Source: Sphingomonas aerolata (GTDB lineage: Bacteria; Pseudomonadota; Alphaproteobacteria; Sphingomonadales; Sphingomonadaceae). Taken from it: DNA of 64,000 bases. The stretch is from positions 310,001 through 374,000 of the forward strand of contig NZ_PZZN01000003.1 in NCBI RefSeq assembly GCF_003046295.1, read 5' to 3'. A model generated the notes under the pieces. It made no database searches and was not told the DNA's origin. It worked only from the letters and a program-made list of their open reading frames with translations. The first letter of the stretch is position 1, and each line of letters starts with the position of its first letter. The translations under genes were made by a program, and so were the position numbers. Shown here in pieces: positions 27,045-36,271 of this stretch.

Positions 27045-28082
27045 TCAGCCGCTCGCGGGTGGGCGCGCGGTCGAACGGCGCACCGTCAGTTCCGCCGCGA
27101 CGGTGATCGGTGCGTCCGGCGTGGGATCGCCCGCCAGCCCGGCGATGATGAGGCTCACCGCGCGCGCCGACGCCTCGGCGATCGGCTGGACGATCGCGGT
27201 CAACGGCGGATGGGCGAGGCGGATGATCGGCGTGTCGTCGAAGCTGATCAGCGACAGATCCTCGGGCACGCGCCGCCCGGTTTCGCGCGCGAGTTCGAGC
27301 GTCGCGAGCGTCATTTGGTCATTGCTGCCGATGATCGCGGTCGGCGGCTCGGGCAGCGCGAACAACGTACGGGCGGCGGCCCGGCCCGAAGCATGGCTGA
27401 AATCCCCCGATGCGAGCAGGTCGGTACAGGCCAGCCCCGCATCCGCCATCGCCGCGCGCCAGCCATCGACGCGCCAGCCGCTGAGTTCATACTCGGCAGG
27501 CCCGGCGATGAAGCCGATCCGCCGGTGGCCGAGCGCGACGAGATGCTCGGTCGCGATCCGCGCCGCGCGCGCATCGTCCATCATCAGGCGCACGCCGGGC
27601 CCTTCGCTGATCGAGCCGATCCGCACGAACCGGATGTCCTGCGCCTCGAGCAGGTCGATGATCAGCGGATTGCCCGAATGCGGCGGGGTGAGGATCACCC
27701 CGTCGGGCTGCAACGCGGCGATCGCGCCCAGCAGTTCGCGTTCGATATGATCGCTATGCGTATCGACCAGCTCGACGATCAGGCGATAGCCATGTTCGGC
27801 GCAGGTCAGCATCCCGCCGAGCAGCATCTGGTCGACCCAGTCGGTCCCCTGTCGCGCGCGCCAGTCGGCGATCGTGCGTTCGCGGTCGTTGAGCGCGAGG
27901 ATCAGATAAGAGCGCGAACCGCCCATCCGCTGGGCGGCGATCGAGGGAACATAGCCAAGCCGGTCGATCGACGCCTGCACGCGCTCCGCCATTTGCGGGC
28001 GGACGCCGGTCTCCTTGTTGACGACGCGACTGACCGTCTGCAGCGAGACGCCGGCGTCCGCTGCAACATGCTTGATCGTCAC
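27045..28082 (-). CDS. LacI family transcriptional regulator
   Basis: A 345-residue LacI/GalR regulator. The N-terminal helix-turn-helix reads VTIKHVAADAGVSLQTVSRVV and the hinge GYVPSIAAQRM; the periplasmic-binding-protein-like core contains GVILTPPHSGN, GHRRIGFIAGP and IIGSNDQMTLATL. GTG 28082 is chosen so that the HTH starts at residue 1, 13 bases after the upstream halogenase stop. It is the last gene of the receptor/SapC/cupin operon, and probably controls it through the two 12-bp palindromes near 36120 and 36177. Confidence 0.93.
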   Translation of the reverse strand: MTIKHVAADAGVSLQTVSRVVNKETGVRPQMAERVQASIDRLGYVPSIAAQRMGGSRSYLILALNDRERTIADWRARQGTDWVDQMLLGGMLTCAEHGYRLIVELVDTHSDHIERELLGAIAALQPDGVILTPPHSGNPLIIDLLEAQDIRFVRIGSISEGPGVRLMMDDARAARIATEHLVALGHRRIGFIAGPAEYELSGWRVDGWRAAMADAGLACTDLLASGDFSHASGRAAARTLFALPEPPTAIIGSNDQMTLATLELARETGRRVPEDLSLISFDDTPIIRLAHPPLTAIVQPIAEASARAVSLIIAGLAGDPTPDAPITVAAELTVRRSTARPPASG

Positions 28083-28095
28083 GGCCTGACGGCGC

Positions 28096-29613
28096 CTAGC
28101 CAAGATGCGGGGATCCCGCCGAGGCAGACGGCGCTGTGCTGCAATAATGCGCGACATAGGCGGCATGGTCGGGCAGCGCGTCGACGGTCGCGTTGGTCGT
28201 GTCGCGCAGCCCGCAGAGCAGCCGGACGAGTTCGTCGTCGCGCATCTTGGTCGCGATCGGGTGATAGCTCTCCGGCACGATGCCCTGGCCGAGCATCACC
28301 TGGACCCAGCTGTTCTCGGCGAACAGCTCGTCATTCTTGCGGAAGACGCGGCCGGTTTCGCGAAACAGCGCGATCTTGTGCGCGAGCGAGTCGGGCACCG
28401 GCATCGACGCGCATTGCCGCCAGAAGGCGCTGTCGCGGCGGTTGGTCGCCTTGTAGTGGAGGATCAGAAAATCGCGGATCTGCAGCATGTCGGTATGCTG
28501 CTGCTCGTTGAATTCGGCGACGTCGCGCGGGCTGATCCCGGCCGATGGGAACATCCGCAGCAGACGGAGGATGGCGCGCTGGATCAGATGGATGCTCGTC
28601 GATTCGAGCGGCTCCATGAACCCGCCGGACAGGCCGATCGCGACACAGTTGCGATGCCATTGCTGGCGTCGCGCGCCGGTGACGAAGCGGATCCTGTTCG
28701 GCTCGGTCAGGGTCGGTCCCTCGACGGTGCCGAGCAGACGCTCGAGCGCGGCATCGTGATCGAGATAGCGGCTGCAATAGACGATGCCGTTGCCGGTGCG
28801 GTGCTGCAGCGGAATGCGCCACTGCCATCCGGCATCGTGCGCGATCGCGCGGGTATAGGGCAGGGCCGGCCGGGCGCTCTCGGTCTGGACCGCGATCGCG
28901 GAATCGCACGGCAGGAAATGCGTCCAGTCGTCGAACCCGGCATGGAGCGCCTGTTCGATCAGCAGCGCGCGAAAGCCGGTACAGTCGAGGAACAGGTCGC
29001 CCTCGATCCGTGCGCCGGAGTCGAGCGTCAGCGCGGCGATGTCGCCGCTTTCGCCGTTCAGCTCGACCTGCGCGATCCGGCCCTCGATCCGGGTCGTGCC
29101 GTCGGCCTCCGCCATCTTGCGCAGGAAGCGGGCGTAGAGGCCTGAATCGAGCTGATAGGCATAGTTCATCCGGCCATCGGGAAGATGCGCGAACTTGCCC
29201 TGCAATGCGGCGCGCAGTTCGAGGCAGTAATCGTCGAACGGCTGATGATGGCCGCGCGTCAGCCCGTGCAGCCAGAAATGCTGGAAGCCCGCGGACCAGT
29301 GATCCTTGCCGGTCGTGCCGAACGAATGGAAATAGGTGTCGCCTCGATCCTTCCAGTTGTCGAACAGGATGCCCAGTTTGAACGTCGCCTGCGTCTCTCG
29401 CATGAACTCGGCTTCGTTGATCCCGAGCAGGCGGTTGAACGTCACGATCGGCGGGATCGTCGATTCCCCGACGCCGACGGTGCCGATCGCCTCGGATTCG
29501 ACCAGCGTCACCGCGACCGTGCGGCCCATCGTCCGCGCGATCGCGGCGGCGGCCATCCAGCCGGCGGTGCCGCCGCCGGCGATGACGACGCGGTGGATCG
29601 GGGGCGTGGTCAT
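28096..29613 (-). CDS. Flavin-dependent tryptophan halogenase family protein (module A, first type)
   Basis: A 505-residue FAD enzyme. N-terminal GGGTAGWMAA binds FAD; the catalytic lysine is Lys79 in ATFKLGILF, the same number as in PrnA; GWQWRIP (Trp263/Trp265) is the halogenase WxWxIP motif; MEPLESTSIHL carries the partner glutamate. So the chemistry for hypohalous-acid use looks intact. The ATG overlaps the cupin stop (ATGA). The gene lies in a beta-glucan locus with no biosynthetic genes, so the substrate is unknown; peptide, aromatic or glycan-linked targets are all possible. Confidence 0.92.
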   Translation of the reverse strand: MTTPPIHRVVIAGGGTAGWMAAAAIARTMGRTVAVTLVESEAIGTVGVGESTIPPIVTFNRLLGINEAEFMRETQATFKLGILFDNWKDRGDTYFHSFGTTGKDHWSAGFQHFWLHGLTRGHHQPFDDYCLELRAALQGKFAHLPDGRMNYAYQLDSGLYARFLRKMAEADGTTRIEGRIAQVELNGESGDIAALTLDSGARIEGDLFLDCTGFRALLIEQALHAGFDDWTHFLPCDSAIAVQTESARPALPYTRAIAHDAGWQWRIPLQHRTGNGIVYCSRYLDHDAALERLLGTVEGPTLTEPNRIRFVTGARRQQWHRNCVAIGLSGGFMEPLESTSIHLIQRAILRLLRMFPSAGISPRDVAEFNEQQHTDMLQIRDFLILHYKATNRRDSAFWRQCASMPVPDSLAHKIALFRETGRVFRKNDELFAENSWVQVMLGQGIVPESYHPIATKMRDDELVRLLCGLRDTTNATVDALPDHAAYVAHYCSTAPSASAGSPHLG

Positions 29614-30644
29614 CGGCTGAGTGCTCTCAGGAGGAAGGCGCGCAGCTTGCCTGCGCTGTCGGGGGTGAGCGGGGCGAGGACGCCGCGTTCGGGCTCGGGG
29701 ATATGCGCCGCGACCGCGGGGTCGTCGGAGAAGACATAGTGATCGAACATCGCGCGCCAGTGCCGTTTCTCGTCCTCGGGCAGGTCGCGGATCGCAAGCA
29801 ATGCGTGGTTGAGCGCATCCTGCGGCTGACCGAGCCAGCGCGGCGTGTCGCGCCACCAGTAATTGACCAGCACGTTGAAGTCCGAAAGCCCCTCGACATG
29901 GTGCCACCACAAGGCCGGTATGTAGAGCGCGTCGCCGGCGTCGAGTTCGGCGACCTGCGCCTGCGCCAAGGCATCGCGAAAGCCGGGATAGGCGACGAAG
30001 TCGGGGTCGTGGAAGTCGACCATGCTCACCGCGCGGCCCGCGGGCGTATTGTCGACCGGCCCGAGATAGAGATTGCGGAACTGGTCGCGCGGAAACAGCG
30101 TGAAGCGGCGACGACCGACCGCGACGCAGGCGAGATTGTCGGGCGCGTCGTTATGCGCCGCGATCCGCGTCGGCGTCCCCATCCAGATGCTCGCGAGCGG
30201 CGTGCGCTCGCCGAGATCGACGTGATTGGCCTCGTGCAGCCCGGTGAAGAAATTCTGCATGTCGATCGAGGCGAGATAGATGGACGGTGCGCCGTCGACC
30301 CCCTCATTCTCGGTCATCCGCGCAAAGATCTCGGGCAGCGGCGCGCGCATCATCTGGAAGTTCATGCCCTGCATGTCGCCGTAGAACAGCCGGCCGCCGC
30401 TCTGCGACGCGCCGACCGAGACGGCAAAGGGCGTGGGCCGGGCATGGCGCTCGATATAATCGCGCGCCGCGCGTCCCGACTGGCGACCGGCCTCGACCAT
30501 CGGCCAGTCGGCGACGAGCCCTCGGACGATGAACGGCGTCGTCGCTTCGCGCAACAGCGTGTCGAGCGCCGCCGGCCCGCTGATGTCGACTTCGCGGATC
30601 CGCGGCAGGGCAGCGAAGATCCCCGCGGTGCCGGCGTCAGCCAT
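29610..30644 (-). CDS. Cupin-like (cupin_8/JmjC-type) domain protein, module A
   Basis: A 344-residue protein of the cupin_8 group related to Fe(II)/2-oxoglutarate hydroxylases of the FIH/JmjC type. The metal triad looks complete: His164-x-Asp166 in AAHNDAPDN and a His at 248/249 in LWWHHVEG. Other hallmarks are RRRFTLFPRDQ and DALYIPALWWH. The family includes protein and RNA hydroxylases. Its start overlaps the SapC gene by 8 bases and its stop overlaps the halogenase start, so the three are translated together. Confidence 0.92.
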   Translation of the reverse strand: MADAGTAGIFAALPRIREVDISGPAALDTLLREATTPFIVRGLVADWPMVEAGRQSGRAARDYIERHARPTPFAVSVGASQSGGRLFYGDMQGMNFQMMRAPLPEIFARMTENEGVDGAPSIYLASIDMQNFFTGLHEANHVDLGERTPLASIWMGTPTRIAAHNDAPDNLACVAVGRRRFTLFPRDQFRNLYLGPVDNTPAGRAVSMVDFHDPDFVAYPGFRDALAQAQVAELDAGDALYIPALWWHHVEGLSDFNVLVNYWWRDTPRWLGQPQDALNHALLAIRDLPEDEKRHWRAMFDHYVFSDDPAVAAHIPEPERGVLAPLTPDSAGKLRAFLLRALSR

Positions 30645-31353
30645 GCGCGAGCCGTCGGTTCTTGCGCGCGACGAGATCCCCGATCTGGCCGAGCGAGGCG
30701 AGCGCCATGAAGATCGGCAACAGATGGCCCTCGGCGTGAAGCTCGGCGACGGATGCGGGATCGAGCGCTTCCAGGCGATCCTCGTCGATGACGTGATAGC
30801 CGACCAGCCGGTTCTTCGATCCGTCCTCGAGCGTGACGTCGAGCGTCAGCGGTTCGAGCAGGTCGTGGCGCTGGAGCGCGGCGAAGAACGCGGTCGCGGC
30901 GACATAATCCTCGTCGAGCGCGCGCAATTGATCGGCGATACGTTCGAGAAACGGCGTCGGGCGACCGGTATCGTCGAACACGCGCATGCCTTCGCCGGTG
31001 CCGATCCGCGGGCTCGCCATGTCGATATGCACCTGGCGCAGCGACGAGCCTTCCGGCCCCCGACCGACGAGGAAGGGCTGGCTGTCGATCGCGAGCGGGC
31101 GATAGCGGGCGTCCCAGCGCCCGCCCTCGAGAAACAGATTCTCGCCCGCTTCGAACCCGAACATCGCGAGCGCGGTGAAGCCGTCGCGCGTCTGGTCGCG
31201 TTGGAACAGGATCGGATAGTGGGTCTGGACGCGACGGAATTCGCTGGGGACGGTGATGCACGCCATCACGGCATCGCCGAGCGCATCCGACCGGTCGGTG
31301 CGGATCCGCAGGTCGCGGTGCTCTTCGGGCGTCAGGATCGCGTGGTCGGGCAT
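30637..31353 (-). CDS. SapC family protein, module A
   Basis: A 238-residue SapC homologue; the name comes from a Campylobacter S-layer locus but the biochemical role is unknown. Visible family features are an N-terminal strand VMACITVPSEFRRVQTHYPILF, the FTALAMFGFEAGENLF segment, RPLAIDSQPFLVG and a C-terminal MALASLGQIGDLVARK helix. No signal peptide or membrane segment. Overlaps the halogenase gene upstream (TGATG) and the cupin gene downstream. In sphingomonads and Caulobacter this family recurs beside TonB receptors for plant glycans. Confidence 0.92.
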   Translation of the reverse strand: MPDHAILTPEEHRDLRIRTDRSDALGDAVMACITVPSEFRRVQTHYPILFQRDQTRDGFTALAMFGFEAGENLFLEGGRWDARYRPLAIDSQPFLVGRGPEGSSLRQVHIDMASPRIGTGEGMRVFDDTGRPTPFLERIADQLRALDEDYVAATAFFAALQRHDLLEPLTLDVTLEDGSKNRLVGYHVIDEDRLEALDPASVAELHAEGHLLPIFMALASLGQIGDLVARKNRRLAHG

Positions 31354-32906
31354 CAGGCTCTCGTTTCCATGGTAGCGCTTGTCATCGCATGCCGCAGGGC
31401 ATCGAGATAGGCGCGATTGGTCGGCAGGGCGGCGGCGAGCATGCGACCGTGTCGGTCGACCTGCTGCACGAGCATGTCGGCGGCACCGCGCGTTCCGGTC
31501 CGGACAGGCGTGCGGCGCGGCGCAGGAAAGCCCATGCCGTAGAGCACGTATTGATAGCTCGCCGCGGGAAAGATCTCGTCGACCATCGGGAAATCGGCGT
31601 GCGACGGGGGCTGGTCGGCCCATAGCTGGAGCAGCTCGGCGAGACGCGGCGGGATCGAGCCGGGATCGCGGTGGTCGCGCCAATAGGGCTCATCGCGCTG
31701 GCTGAGGACATAATGAAGCTTGAGGAACTCGACGATCCGGTCCCAGCGATAGCGGAACAGCGTGTTGAAGCGCGCGGCGTGGAGATCCATCGTGCGGCGG
31801 GTGGCCGGGAAATTGTCGAGCAGCGCGTCGACCGAGAGCTCGACGAGCACGATCGCAGATGCCTCGAGCGGTTCGAGGAAGCCGGCGGACAGACCGATCG
31901 CAAGGCAGTTGCGGTGCCAGAAACGGTTGCGGTGGCGCGACTGGAACCGCAGGGGGCGAAAGTCGGGGAGCGGTGCGTCGGGCGCCGTCGCGCGCAGATA
32001 GCGGGTGAGCGTGTCGGCCGCCGCGTCGTCGTCGAGATGCGCGGAGGAATAGACGCAGCCGATGCCGCGTCGCGCGGGCAGGCCGATGTCCCAGATCCAG
32101 CCCGCGGCGTGCGCGGTGGCATTGGTCTGCGACGCGATCGCGCTGTCGGCGGCGACCGGCAGCTGGACTGCGAGCGCGCGGTCATTGAAGAGTTCGCGTC
32201 CGCGGTCGATCGTGCCGACGCCGTAATGCTCGCCGATCAGAAGTGCGGCATGACCCGTGCAATCGAGGAACAGGTCGCCCTCGATCCTGCCCGATGCGCG
32301 CGTGCGGACCGCGGTGATGTCGCCATCGGCCGCGCCATCGACGCCGACGACATGGTCACGCAGATGGCGCACCCCGAGCCGTTCGGTCGCGTGGCGGGCG
32401 AGCAGGGCCGCGAACTTGCCGGCGTCGAGATGATAGGCATAGTTCAGCGTGCCCGCATAATCGGGCATCGCACGCTGGCGTGGGGCAAGGTCCTGGCTGC
32501 AGACGGCATGTTGCGCGCAGAGCGCTTCGGCAAAGGCCAGGCCGCTGTCGGACCAGGCCGAGGCGAGATCGCGGGGGGCTGCATCGGCGGGTGTCGTGAA
32601 GGGGTGGAGATAGCGGTCGTCGGGTGCGCCGGTGCGCCAGCCGTCGAAGCGCGATCCCTGTTTGAACGCGGCATCGCAGGCGAGGAGGAATTCGGTTTCC
32701 GAGATGCCGATCCGTTCGAGCGTACGGCGCATCGTCGGCCAAGTGCCTTCGCCCACGCCGATCGTCGCGACGTCAGGCGATTCGATCAGGGTGACCTGAA
32801 GCGGTCGCTCGGCATCACGGTCCGCGCGGGCAGCGATCAGGCACGCGGCAAGCCATCCGGCGGTGCCACCGCCGACGATCACGATCGAGGTGATCGCGCG
32901 ATCCAT
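31353..32906 (-). CDS. Flavin-dependent tryptophan halogenase family protein (module A, divergent type)
   Basis: A 517-residue halogenase-like flavoenzyme, clearly different from the other two in the window. FAD motif [12 protein letters not shown]; catalytic Lys82 in [22 protein letters not shown] carries the glutamate but with Ala-Ser in place of Ser-Thr. The WxWxIP motif reads WIWDIG from residue 270, so the proline is a glycine. The start is ambiguous: ATG 32906, 32927 or 32942 all fit. First gene after the TonB receptor and coupled to SapC by a TGATG overlap. Confidence 0.9.
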   Translation of the reverse strand: MDRAITSIVIVGGGTAGWLAACLIAARADRDAERPLQVTLIESPDVATIGVGEGTWPTMRRTLERIGISETEFLLACDAAFKQGSRFDGWRTGAPDDRYLHPFTTPADAAPRDLASAWSDSGLAFAEALCAQHAVCSQDLAPRQRAMPDYAGTLNYAYHLDAGKFAALLARHATERLGVRHLRDHVVGVDGAADGDITAVRTRASGRIEGDLFLDCTGHAALLIGEHYGVGTIDRGRELFNDRALAVQLPVAADSAIASQTNATAHAAGWIWDIGLPARRGIGCVYSSAHLDDDAAADTLTRYLRATAPDAPLPDFRPLRFQSRHRNRFWHRNCLAIGLSAGFLEPLEASAIVLVELSVDALLDNFPATRRTMDLHAARFNTLFRYRWDRIVEFLKLHYVLSQRDEPYWRDHRDPGSIPPRLAELLQLWADQPPSHADFPMVDEIFPAASYQYVLYGMGFPAPRRTPVRTGTRGAADMLVQQVDRHGRMLAAALPTNRAYLDALRHAMTSATMETRA

Positions 32907-33017
32907 GTCCAGCCCGTCAGTTTGCATGTCCGACACTGTCATTCTGTGCCGCCACGGCGCCGAAAAGACCACCCCCCGCGGGGGAGTGGTCGTTCCGTAG
33001 GCCGGCGGCGCCGCGGA

Positions 33018-36000
33018 TCAGAAGTTGAACCGCAGGCCGGCTGCGTAGCGGGCATAGCCCGGCTGCGCGAAGGTGGCGAAATTGTCCGAGCGACGGTGAC
33101 CGCGACGGCCCTGGCCGGTGAGGTTGATGACCTCGCCGAACACGGCCAGCCCCGTGGTGACCTGATAGCTCGCACTGGCGTCGACCTGCCCATAGGATTC
33201 GACATAGAGCGGATCGAAGGCGCCGCCGGCATAAAATTCGCCGCGCCAGTTATAGGCGACACGCGCCTGGATGCCGTTTTTGTCGTAATAGGCGACCGCG
33301 TTGGCGCTGTCGCTGAGCCCGGTCAGCGCGAACTGGCCGATGTTCGGATCGAGCGTGTTGTCATATTTCGCGTCGCCGTTGACGATCGTGTAGTTCAGGA
33401 TGACGCCCAGCCCAGTGTTCCAGAGCCTGTGCTGCAGCGCGAATTCCCACCCGTCGATATTGGCGGTCTGGTCGCTGTTGAACGGCTGGCTCAGCTGGAA
33501 ATTGAACAGGTCGTCCTCGGGCAGACCGAAGATGTTGCCGTTCAGCAGACCGGAATCGCTGGTGCCCGTGACCTGCGACGAGGCGGGGAAGTTGCGCAGG
33601 ATGTAGTCGCGAACCTGGAGATTGTCCGTCGTTCCAAGTGCTGCGACCGCCTGACGATAGCGGGGCCCCGAGCCCGGGTTGCGCAGGTTGAACGCGGACG
33701 TGTTGACCTGCGTCGTGCCGATGAAGTTCTTCACGTCCTTGTTGAAATAGCCGACCGAGATGTAGCTTTCGGCACCGTAATACCATTCCGCCGACAGATC
33801 GATGTTCTTCGACTTGAAGGGGACGAGGTTCGGATTGCCCTGGCTGCCGGTGCCGCCGCCGATGCGCGGGTTGGAATCGATGTTCAGGCCACCCTGCAGG
33901 CTGCCGTAATCGGCGCGCGTGATCGTGTGGCTGTACGACGCGCGCAGCTTGACGTTGCGGAGGGGTTCGATGTCGAAATCGACCGCGGGCAACCAGTTGT
34001 GATAGCGGCCCTTCAGCGAGGTGAACGAATTGGCGCCGTAGGTGAGCGCGAATTCGTTCGCGCCCGTCCAGCGCGTACCGTTCGGGATCGGCACCAGCGC
34101 CGACGAGTTCACCTGCGTCTCGTCATAGCGGACGCCGCCGATGAGGTGCGCCGGCATCGAGAACATGTCGAATTTGCCGTTGAACTGAATATAGGGCGAG
34201 ATCGTGCGTTCGCGGATGCGGCGATCGTTGGTGTAATTGGCAAGGCAGGTGCCTTCCGCCGCGACGCCCGTCTGCGGTGCGCTGCAGATCGCATATTGCG
34301 AGCGCAGCAGTTCGGCCATCTGCTCGAAATTGAACGTGTAGATCGACGGCGGCAGCGCGGGATCGTTCGATCCGGCGACACCCTTGAACTTGTCGGGCAG
34401 GCTGGTGAGGTTGAAGAAATCGTCGGGCACGGCCGCCGCGCCGAACGACGCACCGCGCGGGTCGACACCGCCCCAGGTCTCGTTCTGGATGAAGCCGTAA
34501 GCCGAGCGCACCTTGTTATCGACATAGGAAAAGCCCCAGTCGATGCTGCTCAGGAAATCGCCGTCGTGGTCGTAATGACCCTTCAGCTGGAGCTGGTTGA
34601 TCTCGTTCTTGAAATAGGCGTTGCGGAACGCGTTGCCGGTGGGCGTGATCAGCGATGCATTCAGCGGGTCGATCCCGGGATACATCTGGTACGAGATGAC
34701 CGGCAGGTCCTTCTCGAAATTGATGCTCTGCGACTGGACGCCGAAGATCGCGCCACCGATCGACGTGCTGCTGCCGTAATCGTTGGTCGGCTTCGAAACC
34801 GCGGTCGAATGATGCGCGTCGAGCGACATCGTGACGTTGCCGGGCGCTTCCCAGGTCAGGTTGCCGCCGAGCGACTTGTTCTCGGACTTGTTCGCGGTCA
34901 GCGAGCTGCTGTACGACAGATCCTTGCCGGGCGCGAAATTCTCCGAATAGAAGACGGGGCCAGCCGCGGGGCCATCGGTCCACGCGCTGCGCGTGTCGCC
35001 AAAGTTGAACCAGATGCCGACGCTGCTGTTGCGGACTTCGACCTTGTTGCTTGAATAGGTGAAGTCGAGCGTGGCGGTCAGCGTGTCGGTCGGCTTGGCC
35101 TGCAGCACGAGCTGGCCGTTGATGCGCTCGCGATCGATGTCGACGACATCGTAATTGGCGCTTTGCGGGATTTCATAGACGTCGGTCGGGCCGGGACGGT
35201 TGGTGATGTTCGCACCGCCGGGCGTGCCGGGCTGGGCGAGCGTGCCCCAGTTGTTCTCCGCGCCGAGAAAGCCGTCGCGGAAGCCGACGCCCGCCGAATT
35301 GTTGCTCGCCTTGCGCCGCTGATACGCGCCGCTGAGCAGGACGCCGATGCGGTCGTCGGCAAAGGTGGTGGACAGGATGCCCGACACTTCGGGGGTGATA
35401 GGATCCTTGCCGTTGCGCGAGCTGTCGAGCACGCCCTTGACCGCGACGCTGCCGCGCGTGCCGGGCTTGTCGATCGGACGCGGGGTGCGGATGTTGATCG
35501 ACGAGCCGATACCACCCGACGGGACCGCAGCGCGACCGGTCTTGTAGACCTCGACCGCGGCGACGCCTTCGGAGGCGAGGTTGGCGAAGTCGAACGAGCG
35601 CGAGGCGGGCGCGCTGGCACCGTCGCCGAGCGTCGAGGTCGGCATCTGGCGACCGTTGAGCGTGACGAGGTTATATTCGGGACCAAAGCCGCGGACCGTG
35701 ACGGTCGAGCCTTCGCCGTTCGAGCGGTCGATCGAGACGCCGGTGATGCGCTGGAGCGATTCCGCGAGGTTGGTATCGGGGAACTTGCCGATATCCTCAG
35801 ACGAGATCGCGTCGACCACGCCCTGGCCGTTGCGCTTGATGTCGATCGCCTCGCGCAGCGACGCGCGGATGCCGGTCACGACGATGTCGTCGGTGACCGC
35901 ATTCGGATCGGCGGGCGTGGCGGGTGCAGCCTGCGGATCAATGTCGGACGGGCCGGGATTGCCGACCGTGGCTGCGGCATCCTGCGCCAGAGCGACGCCG

Positions 36001-36074
36001 GGAATGGCGGCGAGCGCCAGTGCCGATGTGCCGATGACAAGACGCGAAAGCGAGCGAGCCGTGAAGCCACGCAT
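33018..36074 (-). CDS. TonB-dependent receptor (module A, probable beta-glucan oligosaccharide importer)
   Basis: An outer-membrane receptor of 1018 residues. Signal peptide about 1-31 ending ALAQ, then a TonB-box-like DDIVVTGIRASL, a plug with IGKFPDTNLAESLQRITGVSI and TLNGRQMP, and a 22-strand barrel ending in LRFNF with the terminal aromatic. ATG 36074 has GGAGG 6 bases upstream; a longer in-frame ATG at 36128 would run through the operator and is rejected. Divergent from GH3, with two palindromic operators between. The substrate is inferred from the neighbouring GH3 and GH16 genes. Confidence 0.94.
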   Translation of the reverse strand: MRGFTARSLSRLVIGTSALALAAIPGVALAQDAAATVGNPGPSDIDPQAAPATPADPNAVTDDIVVTGIRASLREAIDIKRNGQGVVDAISSEDIGKFPDTNLAESLQRITGVSIDRSNGEGSTVTVRGFGPEYNLVTLNGRQMPTSTLGDGASAPASRSFDFANLASEGVAAVEVYKTGRAAVPSGGIGSSINIRTPRPIDKPGTRGSVAVKGVLDSSRNGKDPITPEVSGILSTTFADDRIGVLLSGAYQRRKASNNSAGVGFRDGFLGAENNWGTLAQPGTPGGANITNRPGPTDVYEIPQSANYDVVDIDRERINGQLVLQAKPTDTLTATLDFTYSSNKVEVRNSSVGIWFNFGDTRSAWTDGPAAGPVFYSENFAPGKDLSYSSSLTANKSENKSLGGNLTWEAPGNVTMSLDAHHSTAVSKPTNDYGSSTSIGGAIFGVQSQSINFEKDLPVISYQMYPGIDPLNASLITPTGNAFRNAYFKNEINQLQLKGHYDHDGDFLSSIDWGFSYVDNKVRSAYGFIQNETWGGVDPRGASFGAAAVPDDFFNLTSLPDKFKGVAGSNDPALPPSIYTFNFEQMAELLRSQYAICSAPQTGVAAEGTCLANYTNDRRIRERTISPYIQFNGKFDMFSMPAHLIGGVRYDETQVNSSALVPIPNGTRWTGANEFALTYGANSFTSLKGRYHNWLPAVDFDIEPLRNVKLRASYSHTITRADYGSLQGGLNIDSNPRIGGGTGSQGNPNLVPFKSKNIDLSAEWYYGAESYISVGYFNKDVKNFIGTTQVNTSAFNLRNPGSGPRYRQAVAALGTTDNLQVRDYILRNFPASSQVTGTSDSGLLNGNIFGLPEDDLFNFQLSQPFNSDQTANIDGWEFALQHRLWNTGLGVILNYTIVNGDAKYDNTLDPNIGQFALTGLSDSANAVAYYDKNGIQARVAYNWRGEFYAGGAFDPLYVESYGQVDASASYQVTTGLAVFGEVINLTGQGRRGHRRSDNFATFAQPGYARYAAGLRFNF

Positions 36075-36116
36075 GGTAATCCTCCCTGTAGCCGACGCTA
36101 TGAGTGCGCCTTCCGT

Positions 36117-36128
36117 GTGAACGTTCAC
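36117..36128. promoter_or_regulatory. Palindromic operator site 1 (GTGAACGTTCAC)
   Basis: Perfect 12-base palindrome in the region between the receptor and GH3 genes, 43 bases from the receptor start. Identical to site 2. Typical size and symmetry of LacI-family operators with central CG. Confidence 0.75.
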
Positions 36129-36171
36129 TTTCCCTTTTCGCGATTCGTGTCAAGGGTTTGGACTGCTGGTT

Positions 36172-36183
36172 GTGAACGTTCAC
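36172..36183. promoter_or_regulatory. Palindromic operator site 2 (GTGAACGTTCAC)
   Basis: Second identical palindrome, centred 55 bases from site 1 and 89 bases before the GH3 start. A pair in one divergent promoter would let a LacI tetramer hold both promoters. Confidence 0.75.
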
Positions 36184-36271
36184 TAAATATGCTGAGAACA
36201 GTGACAATGGTGCCACAGCCCGGCCGGATGCGTGTCGCAGTCTGCAGGGGGAGGCGGAAAACCGGAAGGGA

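Noticed and set aside
31671-35054. A 1127-codon open frame on the plus strand antisense to halogenase and TonB receptor genes
   Set aside because: It is a shadow of high GC in the third codon position; composition is Arg/Asp/Val/Ala-rich without a domain, and both genes on the other strand have clear motifs.
36075-36128. Longer N-terminus of the module A TonB receptor starting at 36128
   Set aside because: It would put a non-signal-like stretch before the signal peptide, would begin within a palindromic operator, and ATG 36074 has an ideal ribosome site.
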